NCBI RefSeq assembly: GCF_000178855.1
Contig: NZ_ADVG01000002.1
Span: 372,001-436,000, forward strand
Reading direction: 5' to 3'
DNA length: 64,000 nucleotides
Source: Ktedonobacter racemifer DSM 44963
Lineage (GTDB): Bacteria > Chloroflexota > Ktedonobacteria > Ktedonobacterales > Ktedonobacteraceae
Made by a program: the position numbers and the translations under genes. Below the pieces are notes generated by a model. That model ran no database searches, was not told the DNA's origin, and saw only the letters and a list, made by a program, of their open reading frames with translations. The first letter of the stretch is position 1; every line of letters starts with the position of its first letter. This document shows positions 18,306 through 25,984 of the stretch, one piece after another.

Positions 18306-18539
18306 TTAACCGCAGAAAAAATCGCCCCCTGTACTTGTAAATCTGCAGACCTTTGAGCAACAGTCGTTATCATGCTTACAACGACCACTATGTAGGCAAC
18401 CGACTGCTCCTGCGATACGAACTCCGCTAAAACCGAGCGCCCCTCCCAGGGTACCAACAACAATAGCTTTTATTGCTTGTCGGCGTGACGTGCTACGAGC
18501 TATAGACCTGGTCAACTCGTCAAAATGGCTGGATGCCAT
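18306..18539 (-). CDS. Tat-targeted mini-protein with single knottin-like motif (a)
   Basis: Start set at MASSHFDELTR (AGGAG 8 nt upstream), not at the ATG 30 nt before. 77 aa: n-region with STSRRQAIKA twin-arginine motif, hydrophobic core VVGTLGGALGFSG, then a mature part of about 30 residues with C-x5-C-x5-CC-x3-C-x10-C. The six-Cys pattern with a central CC is that of knottins. It is a paralogue of the genes on either side; signal regions and CC-SK-x-C core are conserved while loops vary, as expected of a diversifying secreted peptide family. Confidence 0.82.
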   Translation of the reverse strand: MASSHFDELTRSIARSTSRRQAIKAIVVGTLGGALGFSGVRIAGAVGCLHSGRCKHDNDCCSKVCRFTSTGGDFFCG

Positions 18540-18606
18540 GCGCTTTCTCCTCTCCTCGAAAGCCAACAACGGAGAATGCTCACAGTGCTTTCCATGCAGC
18601 TCACGC

Positions 18607-18843
18607 TCAAGCGCAGACTAATCCACCCGCCACACCACTATAGAAGCAGCGCTTTGAGCAGCAGTCACTGCTATGCACACAGGTGGAAGCACTGCTCTTG
18701 CACCCTGCCGCTCTTGCGGTATGAATCTCACCAAAACCAAGGGCTCCCCCCAGGACTCCAACGGCAAGCGTTTTTAGAGCCTGTCGACGGGATGTACTGC
18801 TGACTACAACTCTAGTCAACTCCTCAAAACGGTTTGCGCTCAT
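18607..18843 (-). CDS. Tat-targeted mini-protein with single knottin-like motif (b)
   Basis: Start set at MSANRFEELTR (GAGGGA upstream). 78 aa with STSRRQALKTL twin-arginine motif, hydrophobic core ending in TARAAG (likely cleavage), and mature C-x6-C-x5-CC-x3-C-x10-C. It is the first gene of the minus-strand row that continues through two more paralogues, the MauE-thioredoxin fusion, tatA and tatC. The genes are separated by 65-300 nt, so several promoters are possible and a single operon is not proven. Confidence 0.82.
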   Translation of the reverse strand: MSANRFEELTRVVVSSTSRRQALKTLAVGVLGGALGFGEIHTARAAGCKSSASTCVHSSDCCSKRCFYSGVAGGLVCA

Positions 18844-18977
18844 CCGCTCTTCCCTCTCTAATGCATGAAACACCAAAAGCTATAGCTAAACCCTACGGTC
18901 CTTGCGATACACTTATCTATTTACACCACCCTTACAAACTCAAAAATACTCCCGACGATGAGAGAGAAGACCTTCAC

Positions 18978-19009
18978 CAAAAATAGCAGGATAGATTCTG
19001 CTATTTTTG
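18978..19009. terminator. Hairpin, likely bidirectional terminator
   Basis: CAAAAATAGCAG and CTGCTATTTTTG form a perfect 12-bp stem with an 8-nt loop and A/T runs at both ends. It lies upstream of the mini-protein genes, isolating them from the mobile elements to the right. Confidence 0.6.
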
Positions 19010-19066
19010 AAATACCCGGCAAACTCTATCTCTAATTAGGCGTCAGAGGACCCCTTGCTTCTAGCT

Positions 19067-19225
19067 CTGCCTTCTATACACATTTAACAAAGTGATTTTG
19101 CCACTTGGCTGAAGAAGCTGTCTTGGAAAGAAGAGCTGGCAAACAGAGATGTGAAAGCTCAAGCTTCCCGTCCCGCATCTGATGCTGCCTCCCATTTGCC
19201 AATGTTAAATGCGTATAGAAGGCAG
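19067..19225. mobile_element. MITE-like element with 23-bp terminal inverted repeats and 10-bp target duplication
   Basis: Positions 19067-19089 and 19203-19225 are inverted repeats (CTGCCTTCTATAC... against ...GTATAGAAGGCAG) with one mismatch over 23 bp. They are flanked on both sides by the direct repeat GCTTCTAGCT (19057-19066 and 19226-19235). The 113-bp interior has no coding frame. Removing the element and one repeat restores a left-end hairpin CCCCTTGCTTCTAGCTATGGGG matching copy 1, which confirms the insertion. Confidence 0.8.
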
Positions 19226-19320
19226 GCTTCTAGCTATGGGGATGAATGACGCCATTCCTTTCTTTTGACTTTTCATCCTTTCTTTTCACATTCTACATGA
19301 TATATGCTAAAATGTAGAAT

Positions 19321-20481
19321 GTGAAACAGAAACGCGCCTACAAGTACAGGTTTTATCCCTCTGACGAGCAGAAACAGATTTTTGCTCGTACTTTTGGTTG
19401 TGTTCGTTTCGTCTATAATTGGGCGTTGCGTAAGAAGACGGATGCCTTCTACAATGACAACCAACGCCTCTACTACAAAGACCTTTCTGCTCTGCTCCCT
19501 GACTTGAAAAAGCAGAAAGAGTATTCATGGCTTTCTGAAGTTGCATCCGTTCCTTTGCAGCAATCCTTGCGTAACCTCGATAGAGCCTTCATCAATTTCT
19601 TTGAAGGTCGCGCAGAGTATCCTACCTTCAATCTGCTACCTATGCTGGCACGGCCTTCACATGGCGCAATGGGGCTCTTACACTCGCTAAGATGAGTGAG
19701 CCACTTGATATTCGCTGGTCGCGTCCTCTTCCTGATGATGTAACTCCTTCGAGTGTGACCATCACCAAAGACTGTGCTGATCGCTACTTTATCAGCATTC
19801 TAGCTGAAGATGAGATTGAACATTTACCCTCTAATGAGAATGCTCTTGGCGCTGATCTTGGCTTGAAGTCCTTTGTGGTTCTCTCGACTGGTGAGATCGT
19901 GGGCAATCCCAAATTCTTTCACAAAGATGAGAAGAAGCTTGCCAAAGCACAACGTCGTCATGCCAGGAAGAAAAAGGGCTCAAAGAATCGAGACAAGGCA
20001 CGTCTCAAGGTAGCGCGTCTTCATGCCCGTATCGCTGATCGTCGCCGTGACGCGCCTGCACAAGCTCTCGACACGACTGATCCGTGAAAACCAAACGATC
20101 TGTGTTGAGTCGCTGGCAGTCAAAAACATGGTCAAGAACGAGAAGCTCGCCAAAGCGATAAGCGATGTCGGATGGTCTGAGTTTGTGTCCCAATTGGAAT
20201 ACAAAGCCGACTGGTATGGTCGAACCCTGGTCAAGATTGATCGGTGGTACCCTTCCAGTAAGCGCTGCTTCGAGTGCGGTCATCTTCTCGACGCTCTCAC
20301 GCTTGATGTGCGTGAATGGACCTGCCCTGAATGTGGTGTCCATCACGACCGTGACATCAATGCAGCAAACAATATCCTTGCCGTGGGACTCACGGTCCAT
20401 GCCTGTGGAGAGAGCAGAAGACCTGGAGCGGTGAAAACCAAACCAGGCAGTTCTCGACGAAGCAGGAAAGCCTCGAAGTGA
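19321..20481 (+). pseudogene. tnpB: Broken, chimeric tnpB (copy 2)
   Basis: GTG start, then MKQKRAYKYRFYPSDEQ as in copy 1. A small deletion near 19630 removes about seven codons and shifts the frame; the protein resumes as SATYAGTAFTWRNG. A one-base gain near 20050 (GACGCGCCTGCACAAG against GATTTCCTGCACAAG in copy 1) shifts it again. RuvC and zinc-finger motifs remain readable in the separate frames, but no full product can be made. Identity to copy 1 jumps at about 20054, so the 3' part probably came from copy 1 or a close relative by recombination. Confidence 0.9.
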
Positions 20482-20574
20482 TTCGAGGAATCCCCCGGCT
20501 TTAGCCGTGGGGAGGATGTCAATGCTATCAATACCATCATCTAATAGTACTCTTCTTAATTCCAATCGTTTCTC

Positions 20575-20740
20575 TTACTCATCTTCACTTTCTCCTTCAA
20601 CTTCCAGACCAAGACTCAGAGCTTGGTTCAATCTTTCGATAGCATCTCGCTGCATATTCGGCAAAACATGAGAGTATATATCAAGCGTCATGCTAATCTG
20701 ACTATGGCCCAGCAACTCTTGTACGACCTTCGCCGGAGCG
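20575..20740 (-). pseudogene. Tyrosine recombinase/integrase, C-terminal fragment
   Basis: The minus strand encodes APAKVVQELLGHSQISMTLD, then IYSHVLPNMQRDAIERLNQA and an acidic tail. This is the end of a phage-type integrase with the conserved LGHSxIxxTxxIYSH box and catalytic Tyr. Upstream of APAK the sequence turns abruptly into an unrelated GC-rich block, so the catalytic core is lost. It may mark an old integrative element near the tRNA-like sequence at 21464. Confidence 0.85.
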
Positions 20741-20847
20741 GTTGTACGTAGTGCCGCGGGGACCCCTGCCCCACCGCCGCGTACAAGCGCCGCCCCCCAG
20801 TCCGCCACACCACCGCTCCACCCTCGCAGGCCAGCGTTACAGCCACC

Positions 20848-21014
20848 GAGTGGGGGGCGATGCCGCCCATTGCGGGGATGATGAGCACTTCGTGCCGAGA
20901 GCGACCAGGTACTACATTGAGTGCGTCACCGCAGGCCGGTCGCTCTCGCTCTGCGAGTCTATCACCCCCACAATGGGTCGGGCCCGGCGGCATCGCTTGC
21001 TCTCCCCACTCAGC
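20848..21014. repeat. GC-rich imperfect fold-back element interrupting the integrase
   Basis: The arm 20848-20909 (GAGTGGGG, GATGCCGCC, CATTGCGGGGATGATG, CGAGAGCGACCAGG in order) is matched in reverse complement by 20936-21014 (CCGGTCGCTCTCG, ATCACCCCCACAATGGG, GGCGGCATCG, CCCCACTC), with small internal loops. The transcript would form a hairpin of ~165 nt with a ~26-nt apex. It could be a non-autonomous fold-back element or a structured RNA; I do not recognise a family. The rest of 20741-21227 holds no convincing gene. Confidence 0.55.
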
Positions 21015-21227
21015 ACGCTTCAGCCTGGTCGCTCGGCGAGGTCATGCCTCAAGGCTCCCAAGAATGCTTGAGTGCCTTCGGCAGCCCGTCGAAAGCACCC
21101 CACCGAGCGTTACGGCACATTAATAGCCTCAAAGGGAAACGAACCCTCGTCAGAAGATTGAAAGTCTCCTATGCTAACCTTTACACAATGAGGCCAAGTA
21201 GGATCACCTTTCCCTGGTTCATATCCT

Positions 21228-21261
21228 AAAAGAAAGAAAGAAAGAAAGAAAGAAAGAAAAA
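21228..21261. repeat. Simple repeat (AAAG)n
   Basis: About eight tandem AAAG units. A 74-codon frame begins just after it at 21265 (with a CLVCGTPTNCGVAC segment) but lacks a Shine-Dalgarno site and other support. Confidence 0.95.
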
Positions 21262-21463
21262 GATATGGATGAGTTCTGTGTCGAACTTAAATTTGATAAA
21301 GAACTTCCCTGTCTCGTCTGCGGAACGCCGACAAACTGTGGTGTAGCCTGTCGCTCGGAGACGCAGGGCATCACAGGACATGAGTTCAGCCAAACATGGA
21401 TACTTAACCCTTACTGCGAGCGGCGTACTGGGTGTAGAGACAAAGTATGGGAAAAAGTGAGAA

Positions 21464-21550
21464 CCCTGCGACTGGACTCGAACCAGTGACCTCTGTACGC
21501 GATTGCAGCTCCGCACTCTGACAGTGCTCCGCCACCTGAGCTACATGGGG
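21464..21550 (-). tRNA. tRNA-like sequence, probably a degenerate pseudo-tRNA
   Basis: On the minus strand an 87-nt stretch has a perfect T arm (ACTGG-TTCGAGT-CCAGT) and a good D arm (GCTC-AGGTGGCG-GAGC). The acceptor arms CCCCATG and CGCAGGG pair at five of seven positions, and the middle (GCACT-GTCAG-AGTGC) does not give a standard seven-base anticodon loop; no anticodon can be assigned. The length would suit a long-variable-arm tRNA. An integrase fragment lies 0.7 kb away, so it may be a former attachment site copy. Confidence 0.45.
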
Positions 21551-21569
21551 AAATCGGTTCGTTTGATGT

Positions 21570-21716
21570 CTAGCCATCAACAATCGTGACCGTCTCACCC
21601 AGAGCGTCCACACGCATTCTCACCGGATAGGTGGCAGGACCCGCAGCCGTGTCAAAAAGAAGCGTCACCCATCCTCGTGCATCCACTGATTCAACCAAGG
21701 CATACACTCCACCCAT
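21570..21716 (-). CDS. Small hypothetical ORF (48 aa)
   Basis: From ATG at 21716 with GAGGTG directly upstream, the minus strand encodes a 48-residue frame containing VYALVESVDARGWVTLLFD and PVRMRVDALGETVTIVDG before a TAG. Codon choice resembles the surrounding genes and the composition is protein-like (beta-rich). It may be the tail of a larger lost gene. No family is recognised. Confidence 0.35.
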   Translation of the reverse strand: MGGVYALVESVDARGWVTLLFDTAAGPATYPVRMRVDALGETVTIVDG

Positions 21717-21799
21717 CCACCTCAAAAAACAATACTAGGAGCGTATTGTTTGAAAAATGACATGATGCCGTTAAAGTGATTTTCGGGAGTCTCTCTTGC

Positions 21800-22462
21800 C
21801 TATGTCCCCCAACCAGCTTCTCGAGCGCGGATAATAGCCTGGGCACGCGTGGCAACCTGGAGTTTGCTGAAGATATTAGAGACGTGATTGCGCACGGTTT
21901 TGGGGCTGAGCACGAGGCGCTCGGTGATCTCGCTGTTGGTAAGGTGCTGAGCAATCAAGGCGAGGATCTCTTGTTCGCGTTCGGTCAGTTCAGGGAAAGC
22001 CTGGGCAGGGGGCGCGGGCAGGGGTGCGGAAGGTTTGAGCATGGCAAAGTAGGACATCAGGCGTTTGGCGATGGTAGGCCCGAAGATGGCCTCTCCCTGA
22101 CTCACGCCGCGAATGGCGCGCAGGATTTCGGCCTTGAGCGCGCCTTTGAGAAGGTAGCCACGCGCGCCAGCCTGCAGAGCGGCGAAAACGGAGTCATCGT
22201 CTTCAAACATAGTCAGCACGAGGATGCTGATGTGCGGGCTGGAAGCAAGGATGGAGTGTGTTGCCTCGATGCCGTTGCCATCGGGCATATGCAGGTCCAT
22301 CAAAATAACGTCAGGCTGCAGGTCTGCAACCCTGGCAATGGCCTCTCTGCCTGTAGCGGCCTCGCCAACAGTTTCGATGTCGCCTTCCGAGCGCAAGAGC
22401 GCGCGCAAACCTTCGCGAAAGGGTGCGTGATCATCGGCAATCAGTACGCGAATTGGCTCCAT
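21800..22462 (-). CDS. NarL/LuxR-family response regulator
   Basis: 220 aa. Receiver domain with acidic pocket IADDHAPFREGL, phospho-acceptor Asp in VILMDLHMPDG (residue ~55), and GYLLKGA Lys. The C-terminal LuxR-type HTH reads LTEREQEILALIA with SPKTVRNHVSNIFSKL. It starts 7 nt after the stop of the histidine kinase gene at 22470, so the pair is co-transcribed. Targets are unknown. Confidence 0.96.
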   Translation of the reverse strand: MEPIRVLIADDHAPFREGLRALLRSEGDIETVGEAATGREAIARVADLQPDVILMDLHMPDGNGIEATHSILASSPHISILVLTMFEDDDSVFAALQAGARGYLLKGALKAEILRAIRGVSQGEAIFGPTIAKRLMSYFAMLKPSAPLPAPPAQAFPELTEREQEILALIAQHLTNSEITERLVLSPKTVRNHVSNIFSKLQVATRAQAIIRAREAGWGT

Positions 22463-22469
22463 AGCTCAA

Positions 22470-24656
22470 TTACTCCTGCTGTTCTGTTTCAAGTGGCAGA
22501 ACCACGTTTACACGGGTTCCACCCGATGGCACGTTCTCCACGCTGCAAGAGCCGCCCAGCTCAGCAGCTCGCTCGCGCATAGAGCGGATGCCTACGCCCA
22601 GCGAGGGCTCGGCGGGCAGGCCGCGCCCATCGTCCCTGATCGCCAGGTTGAGCGCGTCGTCACAGTCCAGCTGGATCAGGCACGAGCGAGCGCCCGCATG
22701 GCGCATGACGTTGGTGAGCGCTTCCTGAATAATCCGATAGGCCGCGACCTCGACCGCGGCTGAAAGCTCCGGCAGGTGTGAAGGCGCGTCGATAGTCACG
22801 CGCAGGCCGGTATGCTCGTAGTGCATGATCTGAGCGCGCACAGCGGCGATCAGGCCAAGGTCATCGAGAGCCGGCGGGCGCAGATCATAGACCAGGCGGC
22901 GGATATCGCTAATGGCCGTCTGGGCCTGGTTGACCAGGCTTTCCAGCAGGAATACGGCCTGGTCAGGTTCCGTTGAGATAGCATCGCGGGCCGCTTCGGC
23001 CTGGAGCGTGATCGTGGCGAGGGCGGGACCAAGTCCATCGTGAAGATCGCGGCGCAGGCGACGGCGTTCCTCTTCACGAGCCGTCACAAGTTGCGTGCGA
23101 GATTGCTGTAAATCGCCGGTCAGGAGCTGGAGGTCGGTGGTGAGGCGAATGGCGTGCGCGGCGATGCCCGCCTGACGCGCCAGGTCATTCAACAACTGGC
23201 GATCAGCGGCTGAGAATGGTTCGGCCGGTCCACGAGGCGCGAGAATGAGTTCGCCAATCTGCTCACTCTGGTAGGTAAGCGACAGAGAAAGAGGCTTCTC
23301 TCTCAGTTCGCCATAGGATGCTGTGGTCAAGAGTTCGCTCCCCTCTTTCAAGGCGATCGCGACATAGGGCAACTTGAGCGCCTGGGCAACTGTCTCCACA
23401 ATTGTTGGCAGAACTGTTTCAGGGGCCAGCGCCGCTTCCAGGCGGCTTCCCAGGTGCGAAATAACTTTGTACGGATCGTTGCGTTCCCCATACAGCAGGC
23501 GATTGACGACCTGCTGGAGACGTTCGCGCAGCGGCTGAAAGAGGACCGCGACCAAGCCGGTCGCCAGCAGCGAGATAAGCAGGTTGCCGCTGGCTTGCAG
23601 CAATGCGCCAAGCCCGACAACGACCAGGACATAGAGGGTGACCACGCAGGTAGTGAGTGCGCCATAGACCAGTGCGCGTTTGATGATGATATCAATATCC
23701 CACAGATGCGAACGCAGGATGGCAACGCCGATAGAGAGCGGGATAAGCGAGAGAAAGACGTAGAGCAGGCTACTCCCAATCAGGTCGGGAATGATCGGCA
23801 GCGGGACTAGTGATGCCACGATCATCAACGAGAGAAAGCCCAGCAGGGCCAGAGAGAGGCCGAAGACGACCCACTTCGTTTGCCGGCGCTGCTCAAAGGT
23901 GGAGACGCGTCGATAGCGATACACCTGGGTAACGACCATGCTCAGGAGTAGGCAAAGAAAGATCACGAAGTCGGGGCCGGAATTCGTGGTGATCATACCC
24001 ATAACCAGATTTTTGACGGCCCAGTACAGCACCCAGACCAGCGCGATCCAGAACACCCAGCGCGGTGCGAAATGTCCCGAGGGGAACAGGTAGAAGAAGA
24101 GGCCAATACAGCAGTTGCCGAAGAACGCCATCACGAGCGAGAGAATGTAGAGAACCAGCGAAAGCGATGGCTCCGGGTTAAAGCCGCGGAAGATCGCGCC
24201 AAAGGTCACCAGAGACAGAGAGCCTAAGAGCGCTATCCAATCGTCGGACCGGCACCAGAAGATCACCATACCGACAGCGATATAGATAAATTCAAGAAAG
24301 ATCGACCACGCGACGCCCTGATAGGCATAAAAATCGAGAGAGAGGCCCAGGTGTTGCAGTTCGCGCGCCTGGACCGCGGTAAGGCTGCTATTGTTGCTAC
24401 AATCGGCGGCGGAACAGACGACGTGGGCATCGGCGAAGATGAAAGGGATGCTGGAGATGAAGAGGCCGACAGACAGTGCGAGCACAACCACCCAGAGCGT
24501 CCTGGCCAGGATCAGCCAGCCTCCTCGCAGACGCGCCTCAGCCTGACTCTGCGCGCGTTGAGGCGCGCCTGACTGCGTGTGAGCCTGGTCCAGATTCATG
24601 TTGCCTACCCGCCTTTGCTGGAAATCGATTAAACGCGGCGATTGTTTGCTCTTCAT
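22470..24656 (-). CDS. Membrane sensor histidine kinase (HisKA_3 type)
   Basis: About 728 aa. The N-terminal third has 8-10 predicted TM helices including MAFFGNCCIGLFFYLFPSGH; then a GAF-like region (about 410-510). The dimerisation/phosphorylation box is RRRLRRDLHDGLGPALA with the phospho-His, and the HATPase domain has an N-box IIQEALTNVMRHA and G-box IRDDGRGL. It pairs with the response regulator 7 nt downstream. Start placed at the first ATG; an alternative ATG is at 24599. Its membrane part is closely similar to that of the next gene upstream. Confidence 0.93.
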   Translation of the reverse strand: MKSKQSPRLIDFQQRRVGNMNLDQAHTQSGAPQRAQSQAEARLRGGWLILARTLWVVVLALSVGLFISSIPFIFADAHVVCSAADCSNNSSLTAVQARELQHLGLSLDFYAYQGVAWSIFLEFIYIAVGMVIFWCRSDDWIALLGSLSLVTFGAIFRGFNPEPSLSLVLYILSLVMAFFGNCCIGLFFYLFPSGHFAPRWVFWIALVWVLYWAVKNLVMGMITTNSGPDFVIFLCLLLSMVVTQVYRYRRVSTFEQRRQTKWVVFGLSLALLGFLSLMIVASLVPLPIIPDLIGSSLLYVFLSLIPLSIGVAILRSHLWDIDIIIKRALVYGALTTCVVTLYVLVVVGLGALLQASGNLLISLLATGLVAVLFQPLRERLQQVVNRLLYGERNDPYKVISHLGSRLEAALAPETVLPTIVETVAQALKLPYVAIALKEGSELLTTASYGELREKPLSLSLTYQSEQIGELILAPRGPAEPFSAADRQLLNDLARQAGIAAHAIRLTTDLQLLTGDLQQSRTQLVTAREEERRRLRRDLHDGLGPALATITLQAEAARDAISTEPDQAVFLLESLVNQAQTAISDIRRLVYDLRPPALDDLGLIAAVRAQIMHYEHTGLRVTIDAPSHLPELSAAVEVAAYRIIQEALTNVMRHAGARSCLIQLDCDDALNLAIRDDGRGLPAEPSLGVGIRSMRERAAELGGSCSVENVPSGGTRVNVVLPLETEQQE

Positions 24657-24692
24657 TCTACCCAAAGATGGGCTGCGTGTATAGTGTCGGGG

Positions 24693-25982
24693 CTACATAT
24701 TCGCGTCCGGTGCTCTTTTCGGACCGATTTTGCAGAGCCAGAGAGAGATGCATTCAGGCTGCATCGTCTCCTCGATTACGGTTACCAGATGCTCGCTCAA
24801 CTGGTTTAGATCGACCTCGCTTCGCAGGGTAGCGCTGAACGTCTCCAGCGTCCTGGCCGCGTCGTACTTGCGGCGATAGAAGCGGCGATCAATCAGCGCC
24901 TGGATACGGCGGCGCAGAGGCTGGAAGAGGAGCGCGATCAACAGGGTAGAGCCGACAATGGCGAACTGGTTCCCGCTGAGAAAGATTTGCAAGATGGCCT
25001 GCAAGGCGAGAATACTGCCGCCATAAATCAGCGCCAGAGAGACGGTCAGAATACCGTAGACCAGCGCGCGATTGATAATAACATCGATGTCCCACAGGCG
25101 CGAACGCAGCATGGCAACGCCGATGGAGAGCGGGATAAGTGAGAGAAAGACGTAGAGCAGGCTACTCCCAATCAGGTCGGGAATGATCGGCAGCGGGATC
25201 ACCGATGCCACGATTATCAACGAGAGAAAGCCCAGCAGAGCCAGGGAGAGGCCGAAGACCACCCATTTCGTTTGCCGGCGCTGCTCGGGCGTTGAGACGC
25301 GCCGGTAGCGATAGATTTGCGTGGCTACTACGCTCAGCAGCAGGCCAAGAAAGAAGACAAGATCCAGGCCAGAGTTGGCGAGAACCGTGCCCAGAATCAG
25401 AGTTTTGATAGCCCAGTAGGCCACCCAGATCAGTGCGAGCCAACGTACCCAACGCGGAGCAAATGCTCCGCTGGGAAATAGATAGAAAAAGAGACCGATG
25501 CAACAATTGCCGAAGAAGGCCATCACGAGGGCCAGGACATAGAGAAACAGAGAGGCCGAGGGATCTGGATTGAAGTCGCGAAAGACCGAACCAAAGGTCA
25601 CCAGCGTCAAGGAACCTAAGAGCGCCATCCAGTCGTCGGCTTTGAGCCAGAAGATTATCACGCCGATTGTAACATAGACCACCTCAAGGAAAATCGAGAG
25701 TCCGACACCCAGAGCGCCATAAAAATCGAGAGAGAGGCCCAGGTGTGCGAGCTGGCGCGCCTGGTTCACCGTGAGACCGCCGCTGCATTCGGCGGCGGAG
25801 GGGCAGACGATATGGGCGGCGGCGAAAGCGCCCGGGATGCTCGCGATAAAAGTGATCAGCGCCGCAGCAACCAGGAGCAGCCAGAGGATTCTGGCAACCA
25901 GGAGCGGCCTGCCCTGCAAATGTGATATCGTTGTGCCAGGCTGCCGGGAAGGCAGGCCCTGGCTCGATGATGGTTGAAGCAT
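24693..25982 (-). CDS. Kinase-less paralogue of the adjacent sensor (membrane + linker only)
   Basis: Start set at MLQPSSSQG (AGAGGA 5 nt upstream), 2 nt after the stop of the preceding gene. The ~430-aa protein copies the membrane part of the neighbouring kinase (LAHLGLSLDFYGALGVGLS, FGNCCIGLFFYLFPSG, RRQTKWVVFGLSLALLGFL) and the linker, then ends with the beginning of a GAF-like domain (LNQLSEHLVTVIEETMQPEC). It has no HisKA_3 or HATPase domain. The stop is clean and the remainder does not appear in other frames in the 37 nt before the next gene, so it is either a truncated duplicate or a dedicated sensor/modulator subunit working with the full kinase. Confidence 0.85.
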   Translation of the reverse strand: MLQPSSSQGLPSRQPGTTISHLQGRPLLVARILWLLLVAAALITFIASIPGAFAAAHIVCPSAAECSGGLTVNQARQLAHLGLSLDFYGALGVGLSIFLEVVYVTIGVIIFWLKADDWMALLGSLTLVTFGSVFRDFNPDPSASLFLYVLALVMAFFGNCCIGLFFYLFPSGAFAPRWVRWLALIWVAYWAIKTLILGTVLANSGLDLVFFLGLLLSVVATQIYRYRRVSTPEQRRQTKWVVFGLSLALLGFLSLIIVASVIPLPIIPDLIGSSLLYVFLSLIPLSIGVAMLRSRLWDIDVIINRALVYGILTVSLALIYGGSILALQAILQIFLSGNQFAIVGSTLLIALLFQPLRRRIQALIDRRFYRRKYDAARTLETFSATLRSEVDLNQLSEHLVTVIEETMQPECISLWLCKIGPKRAPDANM

Positions 25983-25984
25983 AT

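Larger units (their letters stand above)
19040..20521 (+). mobile_element. TnpB-only IS605/IS1341-type element, copy 2 (decayed, with nested MITE)
   Basis: Same plan as copy 1: left-end hairpin arms CCCC...ATGGGG followed by GATGAATGACGCC, a tnpB reading frame, and a right end GATTCGAGGAATCCCCCGGCTTTAGCCGTGGGGAGGATGTCAAT (positions 20478-20521). The left-end hairpin is split by a 159-bp insertion at 19067-19225. The 5' half of its tnpB differs clearly from copy 1, while the last ~470 bp is nearly identical to it. Confidence 0.8.

Noticed and set aside
21265..21489. 74-codon frame with CLVCGTPTNCGVAC, a possible zinc-ribbon protein
   Set aside because: It starts next to a microsatellite without ribosome site and runs into the tRNA-like sequence; too weak to call.
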